This document shows, in pieces, positions 15,025 through 20,901 of a stretch of DNA of 20,901 nucleotides. The notes under the pieces were generated by a model. It saw only the letters and a list, made by a program, of their open reading frames with translations, did not search any database and was not told the origin of the DNA. Position 1 is the first letter of the stretch. Each line of letters starts with the position of its first letter. Origin of the DNA: Candidatus Shapirobacteria bacterium CG06_land_8_20_14_3_00_40_12 (GTDB lineage: Bacteria; Patescibacteriota; Microgenomatia; UBA12405); assembly GCA_002780135.1 (NCBI GenBank), contig PEWA01000012.1, positions 1 to 20,901 on the forward strand. Direction: 5' to 3'. Made by a program: the position numbers and the translations under genes.

Positions 15025-15051
15025 TTGCCACTATTATGAGTTTTGTATAGT
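15025..15051 (+). promoter_or_regulatory. Possible promoter for the HD gene
   Basis: TTGCCA (15025-15030) and TATAGT (15046-15051) with a 15-base spacer, shorter than usual, ten bases before the ATG at 15062. The 69-base divergent gap also holds TAAAAT on the minus strand before the SerRS-like gene. Both are modest matches. Confidence 0.35.
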
Positions 15052-15061
15052 AAAATTGGTT

Positions 15062-15739
15062 ATGGATACAAAACTATTGGAAGCACTTAAACAGGAACTG
15101 AAAGGTATTTTTGGAAGTGTGTATGAATATGGTGGAGGTTATGGTTATCGTTACCAACATGGTGTTCGGGTGATGATCTACTGTCAAAAAATTGCCCAAT
15201 TCCCCAGATTTAAGAATGAAAAGATAAACTTGGAAGCTTTGTTGACAGCCGCTCTTTTTCACGATATCGGTAAGATTGTAGCTGTTGATAAGGATGGATT
15301 GTTAGTTTATGGTGACTACGGTGATAAATCCCATGAGATCGGTGGTTCAGAAATAGCTCCTAAATATCTAAAAAAATATATTAGTGATCAAAAATTAATT
15401 GATTTAATTTGTCTCATTATCAAGGAGCAGGATAGGAATGTTGCTAATACCAGAATCGAATCCAGTATTATCAAGGACGCTGACCGTTTAGACCATCAAG
15501 GAGTAACCCATATTTGGTGTTCAGTTACTTATGCTAATTATCAGAAGAAAAATGTTGAAGCTTTTGAAGAATTTTGGAAATCGGATGAAGGCCAGGTTAA
15601 ATTTGAATCAAGCTTAAATAGATATAATTTCCCGGAGGTTGCTCAAATTGCCAGGAAAAGATTAGCAAAACTGAAAGAGTTTACCCAACTAATGTTTAGC
15701 GAACAGGTCGGTGAAGATATAGTTGTCGACGACCAATAA
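15062..15739 (+). CDS. HD-domain phosphohydrolase
   Basis: A 225-residue protein with the HD-fold metal ligands in order: H33 (YQHGVRV), H67-D68 (LFHDIGKI), H91 (KSHEIGG) and D139/D141 (IIKDADRLD). HD enzymes remove phosphates from nucleotides or small molecules, or cleave phosphodiesters; the substrate cannot be told. It is the only larger intact plus-strand gene of the element and is divergent from the SerRS-like gene. The start is the ATG at 15062; an upstream in-frame TTG at 15056 lacks support. In this cassette it could process a phosphorylated or adenylated intermediate, which is inference. Confidence 0.85.
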   Translation: MDTKLLEALKQELKGIFGSVYEYGGGYGYRYQHGVRVMIYCQKIAQFPRFKNEKINLEALLTAALFHDIGKIVAVDKDGLLVYGDYGDKSHEIGGSEIAPKYLKKYISDQKLIDLICLIIKEQDRNVANTRIESSIIKDADRLDHQGVTHIWCSVTYANYQKKNVEAFEEFWKSDEGQVKFESSLNRYNFPEVAQIARKRLAKLKEFTQLMFSEQVGEDIVVDDQ

Positions 15740-15746
15740 GATTGGT
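15732..15746. terminator. Weak bidirectional hairpin between convergent genes
   Basis: ACCAAT-AAG-ATTGGT spans the stop of the HD gene in the 8-base gap before the convergent methyltransferase. A 6-bp stem with a partial T-run (TTACTTTT) on the plus strand makes it a weak candidate terminator. Confidence 0.3.
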
Positions 15747-15747
15747 A

Positions 15748-16632
15748 TTACTTTTCCGCGATCAGTAAAATGTTTTTTGCAGGTGTTTTTATCTTTGGTT
15801 TAATACTTTTAAATAAACTATCTAACTGGTCCTGAGAAAAATATTGCGGTGCGCTTGTTTTCAATTTTAAATTGTTTTTTTCAAACATGTCTATGAACTC
15901 TTTTTCACTAAAGTATTGATAAAGTTGCAACGACTCATTTTCCCAATAGTCTTCTTTCATATATCTGGATTTTGTTAAGAAGGCTGTCAGACTAATTTGA
16001 TCGGTTTCAATCTTATTCCCCACTTCAACACATTTTATTTTTAGTGCTTGGTATTTTTTTGAAAATTCAACAAATAAGGATTTATCTCTATCGTCAGAAA
16101 AAGAAATGGTTATGGTTTTATTAAATGTTGGCTTACACCCGTCGAGAATGATGACGTTTCCGTTTTTCGCAAGAAGGTTGGTAATATCCCGAAACACTTC
16201 CCTTATTCGTTTTTTTCTTTCTGATAGTTTACTTGACGGTGCAATCTCATGGAGAATATTAGAAAGCAGGATGATATCAAATTGTCCGATTAATGGTAAT
16301 GTTTTTTCAATATGTCCATAGACAAAGACGATATCCTGATATTTGTCAGCGCCCCTGGACACAACTTCACGATCAAGATCAAGTCCGACTGCTTTTACTC
16401 GGCTTCTTTCGTCTTTGGACAAGCTATTTAGGATCCTGTTTAACATCGCTCCGCTAAAACAACCGATATCTAAAATCTTTACTATATTTTGTTGGACTAA
16501 TTTTTTCTTAAGAACTTTTATCGTTTCTAACACGGCAATATTTTTACTTTCGCCGCTATCCAGTCTTTTGGTCAGATAATCAAAATACGATTCTTTCCAC
16601 CTATCTATTGTTTTGATTAATTTATTTGCCAC
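15748..16632 (-). CDS. Class I SAM-dependent methyltransferase
   Basis: A 294-residue protein. Motif I is ILDIGCFSGAML (53-64); an acidic ribose-binding position lies in VGLDLD (D85/D87); FDIILLSNILHEIAP (118-132) is motif IV-like, and LLAKNGNVIILDG follows. The C-terminal half (about 200-290) has a charged region and a YFSEKEFIDMFEKNNLKL segment typical of small-molecule methyltransferases of the Methyltransf_11/25 type. The start is GTG, inside the last codons of the radical SAM gene (11-base overlap), so the two enzymes are very likely made together and act on one pathway. The target is unknown; O- or N-methylation of a peptide or small molecule is possible. Confidence 0.85.
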   Translation of the reverse strand: MANKLIKTIDRWKESYFDYLTKRLDSGESKNIAVLETIKVLKKKLVQQNIVKILDIGCFSGAMLNRILNSLSKDERSRVKAVGLDLDREVVSRGADKYQDIVFVYGHIEKTLPLIGQFDIILLSNILHEIAPSSKLSERKKRIREVFRDITNLLAKNGNVIILDGCKPTFNKTITISFSDDRDKSLFVEFSKKYQALKIKCVEVGNKIETDQISLTAFLTKSRYMKEDYWENESLQLYQYFSEKEFIDMFEKNNLKLKTSAPQYFSQDQLDSLFKSIKPKIKTPAKNILLIAEK

Positions 16633-17875
16633 TTTCGGTGATTTTTAATAAAGATGGTCCCTTGCCATAAAAACAATACGGATTGTCAATCTCGGGATGA
16701 TATTTTCTCAACAACTCAAGTTCAAAATTTGGACCGGGACAAGTTTTTGAATACTTGTCACATTTAGAACAGTAGTTCTCCAGATTTCTTGATTGCTCTC
16801 TGAATTGTTCCAATTTATCGCTTTTTTGCCATATTTCAAATATGTTGTCGTGAGTTATATTGCCTAAACAATAACTGGTGTCAACATAAGGAATGTAACC
16901 GCCTGCCCATAAACTTCCGTCACTCATAATATTAAATCTGGTTGTAGCATCAGGTGACCCAACACGTAAACCATACTTATCAAAATCTCCCATTCTGGAT
17001 GAATTTTTAATAGTGGCCTCTTCAAAGTGCATAATGTGCAAATTTGGATATTTAGGTCTAAGTTTCTCAGCTTCTTTGGACATTTGATAAAACTCTTCAA
17101 AGGTTACTAAATTACCTTTTTGCTTAAATTCGCTACCTCTGCCGATGAATCGGGTAATGAAAAAGTTTATTTCGGTAGTATATTGAGACGCTAGTTCCAC
17201 CATAAACTCCAGATCTTTAAGTGATCCTTTGTTTATCAAAGTATTGATCCGCAACTTAACACCCAACCCGTGGAGTCTTTTTAAATTTTTTATGGTTCTG
17301 TCAAATGTATCCTTCCCTCTATTGTTTTCATGGTTTTCTTTTTTGCCGTCTATACTTATGGTAACCTGTTCAATGTTTAGATCGGCAAATTTCAAATTAA
17401 TATCATCGTCAATATAAACGGCGTTGGTATTACACGAAACGGAGAAACCAAGTTTTTTTGTGGTTTTTAACACGTCATACCAATCAGGCCTTAATGTCAG
17501 TTCACCTCCAGTAAACCTTATATCAAGCACATTATTTTCCCTAAGATGGGAAAGACTATCCATAACTTCCTGTGTTGATAGTTCGTAGTGGCGGGGTGTT
17601 CCGGAATTATTAAAACAGGACTGGCATCGTAAGTTGCAAGCCAGCGTTAATTCATAATATATTCTGACCGGGGAGTAAATGATGTCGTTTCTAAAGTCTT
17701 TTCTTTTTGCCGGTAAATACTCACAATCCACCTTATTAAGCCTTCTATTTTTCAAATATTCAGTTAATTCATTCTTTAAAAGAAACTGGTGGCACAATTT
17801 ATCCTTGTCGTAAAAGGTGTAACCAAAGGGTTCTTCTCTTAGGACATAGGATTTATTGGCTTGTGATTGTGACAT
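16622..17875 (-). CDS. Radical SAM/SPASM-type enzyme
   Basis: A 417-residue protein. The [4Fe-4S]/SAM site is CNLRCQSC (C80, C84, C87), followed by FTGGE (121-125) and SISIDG-type strand VTISIDG (171-177). A C-terminal SPASM-like auxiliary cluster region has C336 (YCLGNI), C369 and C372 (CSKC), C379 (TCPG) and C401. The N-terminus (about 10-40, YVLREEPFGYTFYD) resembles the short domain that precedes some peptide-maturing radical SAM enzymes and might be a PqqD-like recognition element; this is tentative. SPASM enzymes commonly modify ribosomal peptides, though others act on sugars or proteins. It overlaps the methyltransferase and follows the APH-like gene by 24 bases. Confidence 0.9.
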   Translation of the reverse strand: MSQSQANKSYVLREEPFGYTFYDKDKLCHQFLLKNELTEYLKNRRLNKVDCEYLPAKRKDFRNDIIYSPVRIYYELTLACNLRCQSCFNNSGTPRHYELSTQEVMDSLSHLRENNVLDIRFTGGELTLRPDWYDVLKTTKKLGFSVSCNTNAVYIDDDINLKFADLNIEQVTISIDGKKENHENNRGKDTFDRTIKNLKRLHGLGVKLRINTLINKGSLKDLEFMVELASQYTTEINFFITRFIGRGSEFKQKGNLVTFEEFYQMSKEAEKLRPKYPNLHIMHFEEATIKNSSRMGDFDKYGLRVGSPDATTRFNIMSDGSLWAGGYIPYVDTSYCLGNITHDNIFEIWQKSDKLEQFREQSRNLENYCSKCDKYSKTCPGPNFELELLRKYHPEIDNPYCFYGKGPSLLKITESGK

Positions 17876-17882
17876 AGTTTTG

Positions 17883-17888
17883 ATTATA
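17883..17888 (-). promoter_or_regulatory. Putative -10 box for the radical SAM gene
   Basis: Perfect TATAAT on the minus strand, seven bases before the ATG at 17875, in the 24-base gap after the APH-like gene. No good -35 and no Shine-Dalgarno are seen. It would allow radical SAM plus methyltransferase to be transcribed alone. Confidence 0.45.
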
Positions 17889-17899
17889 CAGTTAAAGTT

Positions 17900-18931
17900 T
17901 TATTCTTTTTCTGATCTAACCCAATCCCAAAATACCGTGTCTGGTTGATACCCACCAAGGGTTAATTTTTGGAGCACTTTACCACCCCATAAATCATCCA
18001 TTTCAACACCGTGTTGTCTTAACACCTCCTTCGCTGTTTCGGGGGTTGTTTGGCCTTCTAAAATCTGTCTAACGTCACCATGACCATCAAAGATTCCCAG
18101 TTTCTCAATTGTAAAGAGATAAAATTGTGGCGGGACCCTGTGTCCTAAAAACCTTAGGGCTGTAATCGCCTCCATGCTAACCCCTATATTTGGATTAGCC
18201 GACTTGTATCCACTAACTACAGCCTGATAGCCACTAAAATAATCCTGAAAGCGCCAGTTACCTTGCGTAACAGCAAAAACCATATCGGATAAGCAGGTAC
18301 CGATATCAAAAACAGGATACCCGACATGAGAGTATTCCCAATCAAAAACAGTTAGCGGGGTGGTATCAAAAATGTTTTGTAATCCATAATCTCCATGGAC
18401 AAAACCAGTATATCTACTTTGGTAAATAGCCGCACTGGCTTTGTTAAAAGCGATTTCGGCTAGCCTGAAACAATCTTCGGGGATGGTTGCTCTTCGCCTC
18501 ATGTCGTCTAAAAAGTATTTATTTCTTCTTGGAAAGACAACGGTGTTTGGGTCACCATCAACTTCGACGCGATGTATTTGAGCTAGTGTTGAACCTACAT
18601 TGGGTAAAGTGTCGGCGTTATAGTTATTCCATACGGATTGGTCTAACCTAGGTGCTTCAATCAATCTATATGTAATTGACCCCCATTCTTCAAGGCTACT
18701 TTCCACTATTTCCGGTACCGTAATGCCATTCGCTCTGGCTAAACTGATTCCTCTTAACTCGGCCTCGTATTTATCCGGCCACATTTTAAGCTTCGTAAAT
18801 GTTTGTGGGGTTATCTGATATTCCTTAAACCTTCGTCCACTTAATAGAATGGCCTCAACCGGGATTGCTTTTAGTTGGTGGTTGTGGGCTGTCATTTCGG
18901 AGCTAGCGGTCTCTGATTCGTGTTTCCCCAT
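17900..18931 (-). CDS. APH/choline-kinase family phosphotransferase
   Basis: A 343-residue protein-kinase-like phosphotransferase. The catalytic loop is FVHGDYGLQN (H179, D181, N186) and the metal-binding segment is VFDWEY (D197) followed by VGYPVFDIG. Upstream, YRLIEAP (88-94) fits the hinge and LAQIH (116-120) the helix typical of APH. Such enzymes phosphorylate hydroxyls of aminoglycosides, macrolides, choline, homoserine or sugars. The N-terminal Lys and nucleotide loop are divergent (KLKMWPDKYEAELRG). In this cassette it could phosphorylate an intermediate or act as self-protection; neither can be shown from sequence. It is the first gene of the minus-strand set of three. Confidence 0.85.
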   Translation of the reverse strand: MGKHESETASSEMTAHNHQLKAIPVEAILLSGRRFKEYQITPQTFTKLKMWPDKYEAELRGISLARANGITVPEIVESSLEEWGSITYRLIEAPRLDQSVWNNYNADTLPNVGSTLAQIHRVEVDGDPNTVVFPRRNKYFLDDMRRRATIPEDCFRLAEIAFNKASAAIYQSRYTGFVHGDYGLQNIFDTTPLTVFDWEYSHVGYPVFDIGTCLSDMVFAVTQGNWRFQDYFSGYQAVVSGYKSANPNIGVSMEAITALRFLGHRVPPQFYLFTIEKLGIFDGHGDVRQILEGQTTPETAKEVLRQHGVEMDDLWGGKVLQKLTLGGYQPDTVFWDWVRSEKE

Positions 18932-18962
18932 ATTATTTCTCTCTTTTATTAATTAATGAGGT

Positions 18963-18991
18963 ATTTTACGTCTTTTTGTATCTTTTTCCAA
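18963..18991 (-). promoter_or_regulatory. Promoter of the APH-radical SAM-methyltransferase set
   Basis: On the minus strand, -35 TTGGAA (18991-18986), an exact 17-base spacer, and -10 TAAAAT (18968-18963). It leaves a leader of about 25 bases containing GAGAG near the ATG at 18931, a weak ribosome binding site. Unlike most genes here, this one probably has a real 5' leader. Confidence 0.55.
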
Positions 18992-19007
18992 TAGCATAGT
19001 CCTGTAA

Positions 19008-19016
19008 TGTTATAAT
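19008..19016 (+). promoter_or_regulatory. Extended -10 promoter of the 73-aa gene
   Basis: TG-T-TATAAT (TG at 19008-19009, perfect TATAAT at 19011-19016) ends five bases before the ATG at 19022. Extended -10 promoters need little -35. There is no Shine-Dalgarno, so a leaderless transcript is expected. It is divergent from the APH promoter 20 bases away. Confidence 0.6.
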
Positions 19017-19021
19017 TGCCC

Positions 19022-19243
19022 ATGAGAGAAAAAGTACCAACGGGAAGGGCAATTGTGTTTAGAGATGCACAGGGAGGGCTTTCCTGGTCTGAATTTAAAG
19101 ATGATAAGGATGCCCAGGCAATTATTGCGGCGAGGGAAAAACAGGGATTGAGTGTTTTGGAGACAACCACCAGAGATAGGGCGGTAAGTCTGGTAAATCC
19201 ACCAGTTCCACAAGACAGCGATATGCCATTTTTCGGGAGATGA
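19022..19243 (+). CDS. 73-residue protein of unknown function; candidate substrate peptide
   Basis: Begins MREKVPTGRAIVFRD, has a polar helix-forming middle rich in D, K and A, and ends in a Pro/Asp tail: LVNPPVPQDSDMPFFGR. It has no Cys, no signal peptide and no membrane segment, and I recognise no family. The near-consensus extended -10 directly before the ATG is the best evidence that it is real and well expressed. It is divergent from the APH-radical SAM-methyltransferase set, the usual place for a precursor peptide or small regulator. Both ideas are inference. The start is the ATG; an in-frame TTG at 19016 overlaps the -10. Confidence 0.6.
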   Translation: MREKVPTGRAIVFRDAQGGLSWSEFKDDKDAQAIIAAREKQGLSVLETTTRDRAVSLVNPPVPQDSDMPFFGR

Positions 19244-19324
19244 AAATTTTATCCCAAAGTGGCGCTGAATGGGTCTGATTAAGTATTACAGGAGATGGCG
19301 GAAATGTGATTTTGTTGTTCATAG

Positions 19325-20330
19325 TTATTTATAAATTGGTTGAAGTAATTCAATCTTTATCTTTCTGAACATGGCCGTTTCTTTCCCTGATTCTCTAAAA
19401 CCAACTGTTCCTTTTTCATAGTCGAGATCAAACGCAAGTTTTGGTTCCGATGAAGTGGGATTTTTGCTTGTATCTGGATGTTTGTTTTCATCTGTAAGTT
19501 TTAAAACTTTATCGAGAGTCATGACGGATCGTACCTCATTGCTGGGAAGAAGTAATCTGGCCGAAGGAATTTTGTAAGTTGCAGATACGCTAAAAATATT
19601 AATGACAACATTGTCCCCGTTAACTTCAATACGCACCGGTATCCATTTTTCTATTGGAAATTCAGCTAAAAACTTTATTGTATTGGTATCATCAACAATA
19701 AATAACCCATTGGTAAGAAGATGTGGTCTAATTGTTCCATCAGGTTTACATTGAAAAAATACACCATTCCCTTTATCCCTTGCTCTTACTACAAAAGTAA
19801 AATTTTGGTGTTCTTTTGGGAAATCTTTATCTGTTATTGCTGGAATTTTAGTCTCGAAAGAGAAGTTGTAATTAAGCCAATCATTGCCATACTTAAGTAT
19901 GGCTGGATACTCGCATTTAGTTAGCTTTAACACCTTGTTCCAGCTGGTATTGTCCTCCACAATTGACCAACCCGATCCTTTGTAGTATGACCAAAGTTCA
20001 GGTTGTTTCTCTATATTTATTTCAAAAATTCTCTTCGAGCTTTGTTAGATAAATTTCGTGATAATAATGAAAAGAAAAAATACAATTAAAAATATTGCTG
20101 TAGTAAAATTCTGAGTATTCGAATTGGAGTAAATATAAAAACAAATAGAGGTTATTAATCCATAATAATCAAAATTAACTGATAGTTGAGCAAGTTTTGG
20201 TAACAAAACTACCCCAGTAAATACAGCGAAAACCAAAAAAAACAACGAATCTCTTATTATCATCCTTTGCCCACAAAACTAGTTTGTTTAAATGTTCACT
20301 TATTGTATTTTGCAACCAACTCCAATCCAT
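19325..20330 (-). pseudogene. Frameshifted membrane protein with LamG/concanavalin-like domain
   Basis: Read from the ATG at 20330 (MDWSWLQNTISEHLNKLVLW) the frame runs to a T8 tract. After it, a +1 frame gives two membrane helices (LVFAVFTGVVLLP; AIFLIVFFLFIII) and stops at 20047-20045. A third frame gives LEENFEINIEKQPELWSYYK. After an A4 run the frame changes again and continues GSGWSIVEDNTSW into an intact beta-rich domain ending at 19325, with NYNFSFETKI, FTFVVRARDKGNGVFFQCK and KWIPVRIEVNGDNV, typical of LamG/DUF1080-like jelly rolls. The joined protein would be about 330 residues: a membrane anchor plus a carbohydrate-binding-like domain. Three shifts, two at homopolymers, mean decay or sequence error. 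A GTG at 19960 could express the domain alone. Confidence 0.65.
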
Positions 20331-20456
20331 GATTATTTTGATAAACAAAGTATAACTAAATTATATCAAAATAATTCTTATTGTATATAAATTTTCGTGT
20401 TTCGAGCCGACAGTTTTGTTCAATCGACTGTGTCCGCCATAGCTTTAGCGTCGGTG

Positions 20457-20575
20457 GAGCCCCGCGTTTTTCGTCCCGACCGGCGACGGGACGAGCGGGG
20501 CGACCTGTCCCGATCGAAGCATCGGGAGCTATAATGATTTAAAGTACATTCGAATTTGTACGTACAGCCCCAACA
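20457..20575 (-). repeat. Right 119-bp terminal inverted repeat
   Basis: Inverted copy of 13585-13703 with 117 of 119 bases matching. It carries TATAAT at 20530-20535 facing out of the element toward the serine recombinase, directly after a TCCCGAT/ATCGGGA hairpin (20508-20527) and a nested CCCCGC-CGTCCCG stem (20460-20500). Confidence 0.85.
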
Positions 20576-20576
20576 G

Positions 20577-20584
20577 CTTTTCAT
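20577..20584 (+). repeat. Octamer direct repeat, right side of element
   Basis: CTTTTCAT, one base outside the right inverted repeat; same orientation as 13574-13581. Candidate target-site duplication. Confidence 0.45.
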
Positions 20585-20602
20585 AATCACAGGAATGTGA
20601 TG

Positions 20603-20638
20603 TGGCGCAGGCCACGCCCGCACCGTTGGCCAGCGCCA
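20603..20638. repeat. GC-rich stem-loop upstream of the recombinase
   Basis: TGGCGC-A-GGCCA, a 12-base loop, then TGGCC-A-GCGCCA: eleven base pairs interrupted by one symmetric A-A mismatch. No T-run follows, so it is not a simple terminator. It could be a recombinase binding site, an attachment-site core or a regulatory hairpin in the recombinase leader. Confidence 0.6.
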
Positions 20639-20703
20639 AGAATCCGTCATTTTGATATTTCGGCGTACAATAAAAAGTAGTTAGGAGAAACGCAAAAATT
20701 TTT

Positions 20704-20901
20704 ATGAAGTATATTGCCTATTGTCGTAAATCTACTGATGAACCCGATCGCCAAATCTTATCTATCGAAGCTCAAATTACCGAAGTTAAAGAATTCGCCA
20801 CAAGGGAAAATCTTGAAATTATTGAATACATTATAGAAAGCAAAACCGCCAAGAGTCCAGGTCGAGGAGAATTTAATCGCATGGTTAAATTACTCGAAGC
20901 C
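20704..20901 (+). CDS. Serine site-specific recombinase, N-terminal part (cut by window end)
   Basis: 66 residues are visible. YIAYCRKSTDEPDRQILSIE carries the catalytic Ser (S10) after the conserved Arg (R8), and IIESKTAKSPGRGEFNRMV matches the second conserved block of the resolvase/invertase catalytic domain. The pattern resembles large serine recombinases of integrative elements and many CPR genomes, but the length cannot be judged here. It could have moved or inverted the adjacent element, or belong to a separate element to the right. The gene lies 129 bases outside the right inverted repeat. The start ATG lacks a well-placed ribosome binding site. Confidence 0.92.
   Translation, partial: MKYIAYCRKSTDEPDRQILSIEAQITEVKEFATRENLEIIEYIIESKTAKSPGRGEFNRMVKLLEA

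Larger units (their letters stand above)
13585..20575. mobile_element. 6,991-bp transposon-like element with 119-bp inverted repeats
   Basis: The segment begins TGTTGGG and ends CCCAACA, with 119-bp terminal inverted repeats that differ at two positions and have no gaps. The octamer CTTTTCAT lies just outside each end. Inside are seven genes: SerRS-like, HD, methyltransferase, radical SAM, APH-like, a 73-aa protein and a broken membrane gene. The plus strand outside is clearly C-rich over G for genes of either direction (for example 20 C to 5 G in 8281-8340), but near balance inside (12 C to 10 G in 14221-14280). No transposase gene is recognisable inside, so it may be non-autonomous, moved in trans, or a segment inverted or bracketed by a shared repeat. 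The repeats are directly visible; mobility is inferred. Confidence 0.65.
20331..20703. other. Long gene-free stretch with right repeat and recombinase leader
   Basis: 373 bases without a credible gene. 20331-20400 is AT-rich and includes a minus-strand TATAAT (20365-20360), 29 bases before the ATG of the broken membrane gene. 20401-20456 shows nothing recognised. 20457-20575 is the right inverted repeat, 20577-20584 the octamer, and 20603-20638 a long GC-rich stem-loop. AGGAG at 20683-20687 lies 16 bases before the recombinase ATG, too far for a normal ribosome binding site. Confidence 0.7.

Noticed and set aside
18949..19322. Minus-strand frames opposite the 73-aa gene
   Set aside because: No promoter or family match; the plus-strand gene has a near-consensus promoter at the right place.
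20420..20650. 76-codon minus-strand open frame across the right repeat
   Set aside because: It runs through the inverted repeat and hairpin, is rich in Arg/Ser as expected from GC-rich noncoding DNA, and has no recognisable protein features.
1..20901. CRISPR array, rRNA or tRNA genes
   Set aside because: I found no regularly spaced direct repeats and no recognisable rRNA or tRNA sequence on reading both strands.

Overview
The window looks like a piece of a low-GC genome from the Candidate Phyla Radiation (Patescibacteria), perhaps Microgenomates-like. This is inferred from gene style, not from a marker gene: a shortened RsmI, a shortened HolA-like clamp-loader subunit, secG followed by a membrane-anchored family 5 solute-binding protein, three tiny GIY-YIG genes, genes packed with 1-11 bp overlaps, and almost no Shine-Dalgarno sequences. 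TAA, TAG and TGA all act as stops, so the recoded UGA of Gracilibacteria/Absconditabacteria is not in use.

Layout. 1-5473 (+): GIY-YIG ORF, ABC exporter, HolA-like protein, cupin, phosphoenolpyruvate synthase. 5530-7577 (-): lexA, hicB, hicA, rsmI and a second GIY-YIG gene bracketed by inverted REP-like palindromes. 7636-12135 (+): a coupled envelope operon with a transglutaminase-like membrane protein, PF04020 holin-like protein, SecG, an OppA-like protein, a small membrane protein and a tandem-duplicated His-rich protein. 12113-13581 (-): an MFS transporter broken by one in-frame TAG, and a third GIY-YIG gene.

13585-20575 is the exceptional part. It is a 6,991 bp segment bounded by 119-bp inverted repeats (117/119 identical by my alignment) that begin TGTTGGG and end CCCAACA, with the octamer CTTTTCAT just outside each end. 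The + strand C-over-G bias of the flanks is weak or absent inside. The cargo is an accessory seryl-tRNA synthetase-like protein that has lost most of its tRNA-binding arm, an HD phosphohydrolase, a SAM methyltransferase overlapping a radical SAM/SPASM enzyme, an APH/choline-kinase-like phosphotransferase, a 73-aa protein with its own near-consensus promoter, and a frameshifted membrane/LamG-like gene. No transposase is visible inside; a serine recombinase starts 129 bp beyond the right end. I read this as a mobile cassette carrying a possible peptide- or aminoacyl-modifying pathway. The element structure is seen directly; the pathway is inference.

At least seven genes have a Pribnow-like hexamer only 5-7 bases before the start codon and no ribosome binding site, which suggests leaderless transcription is common here.
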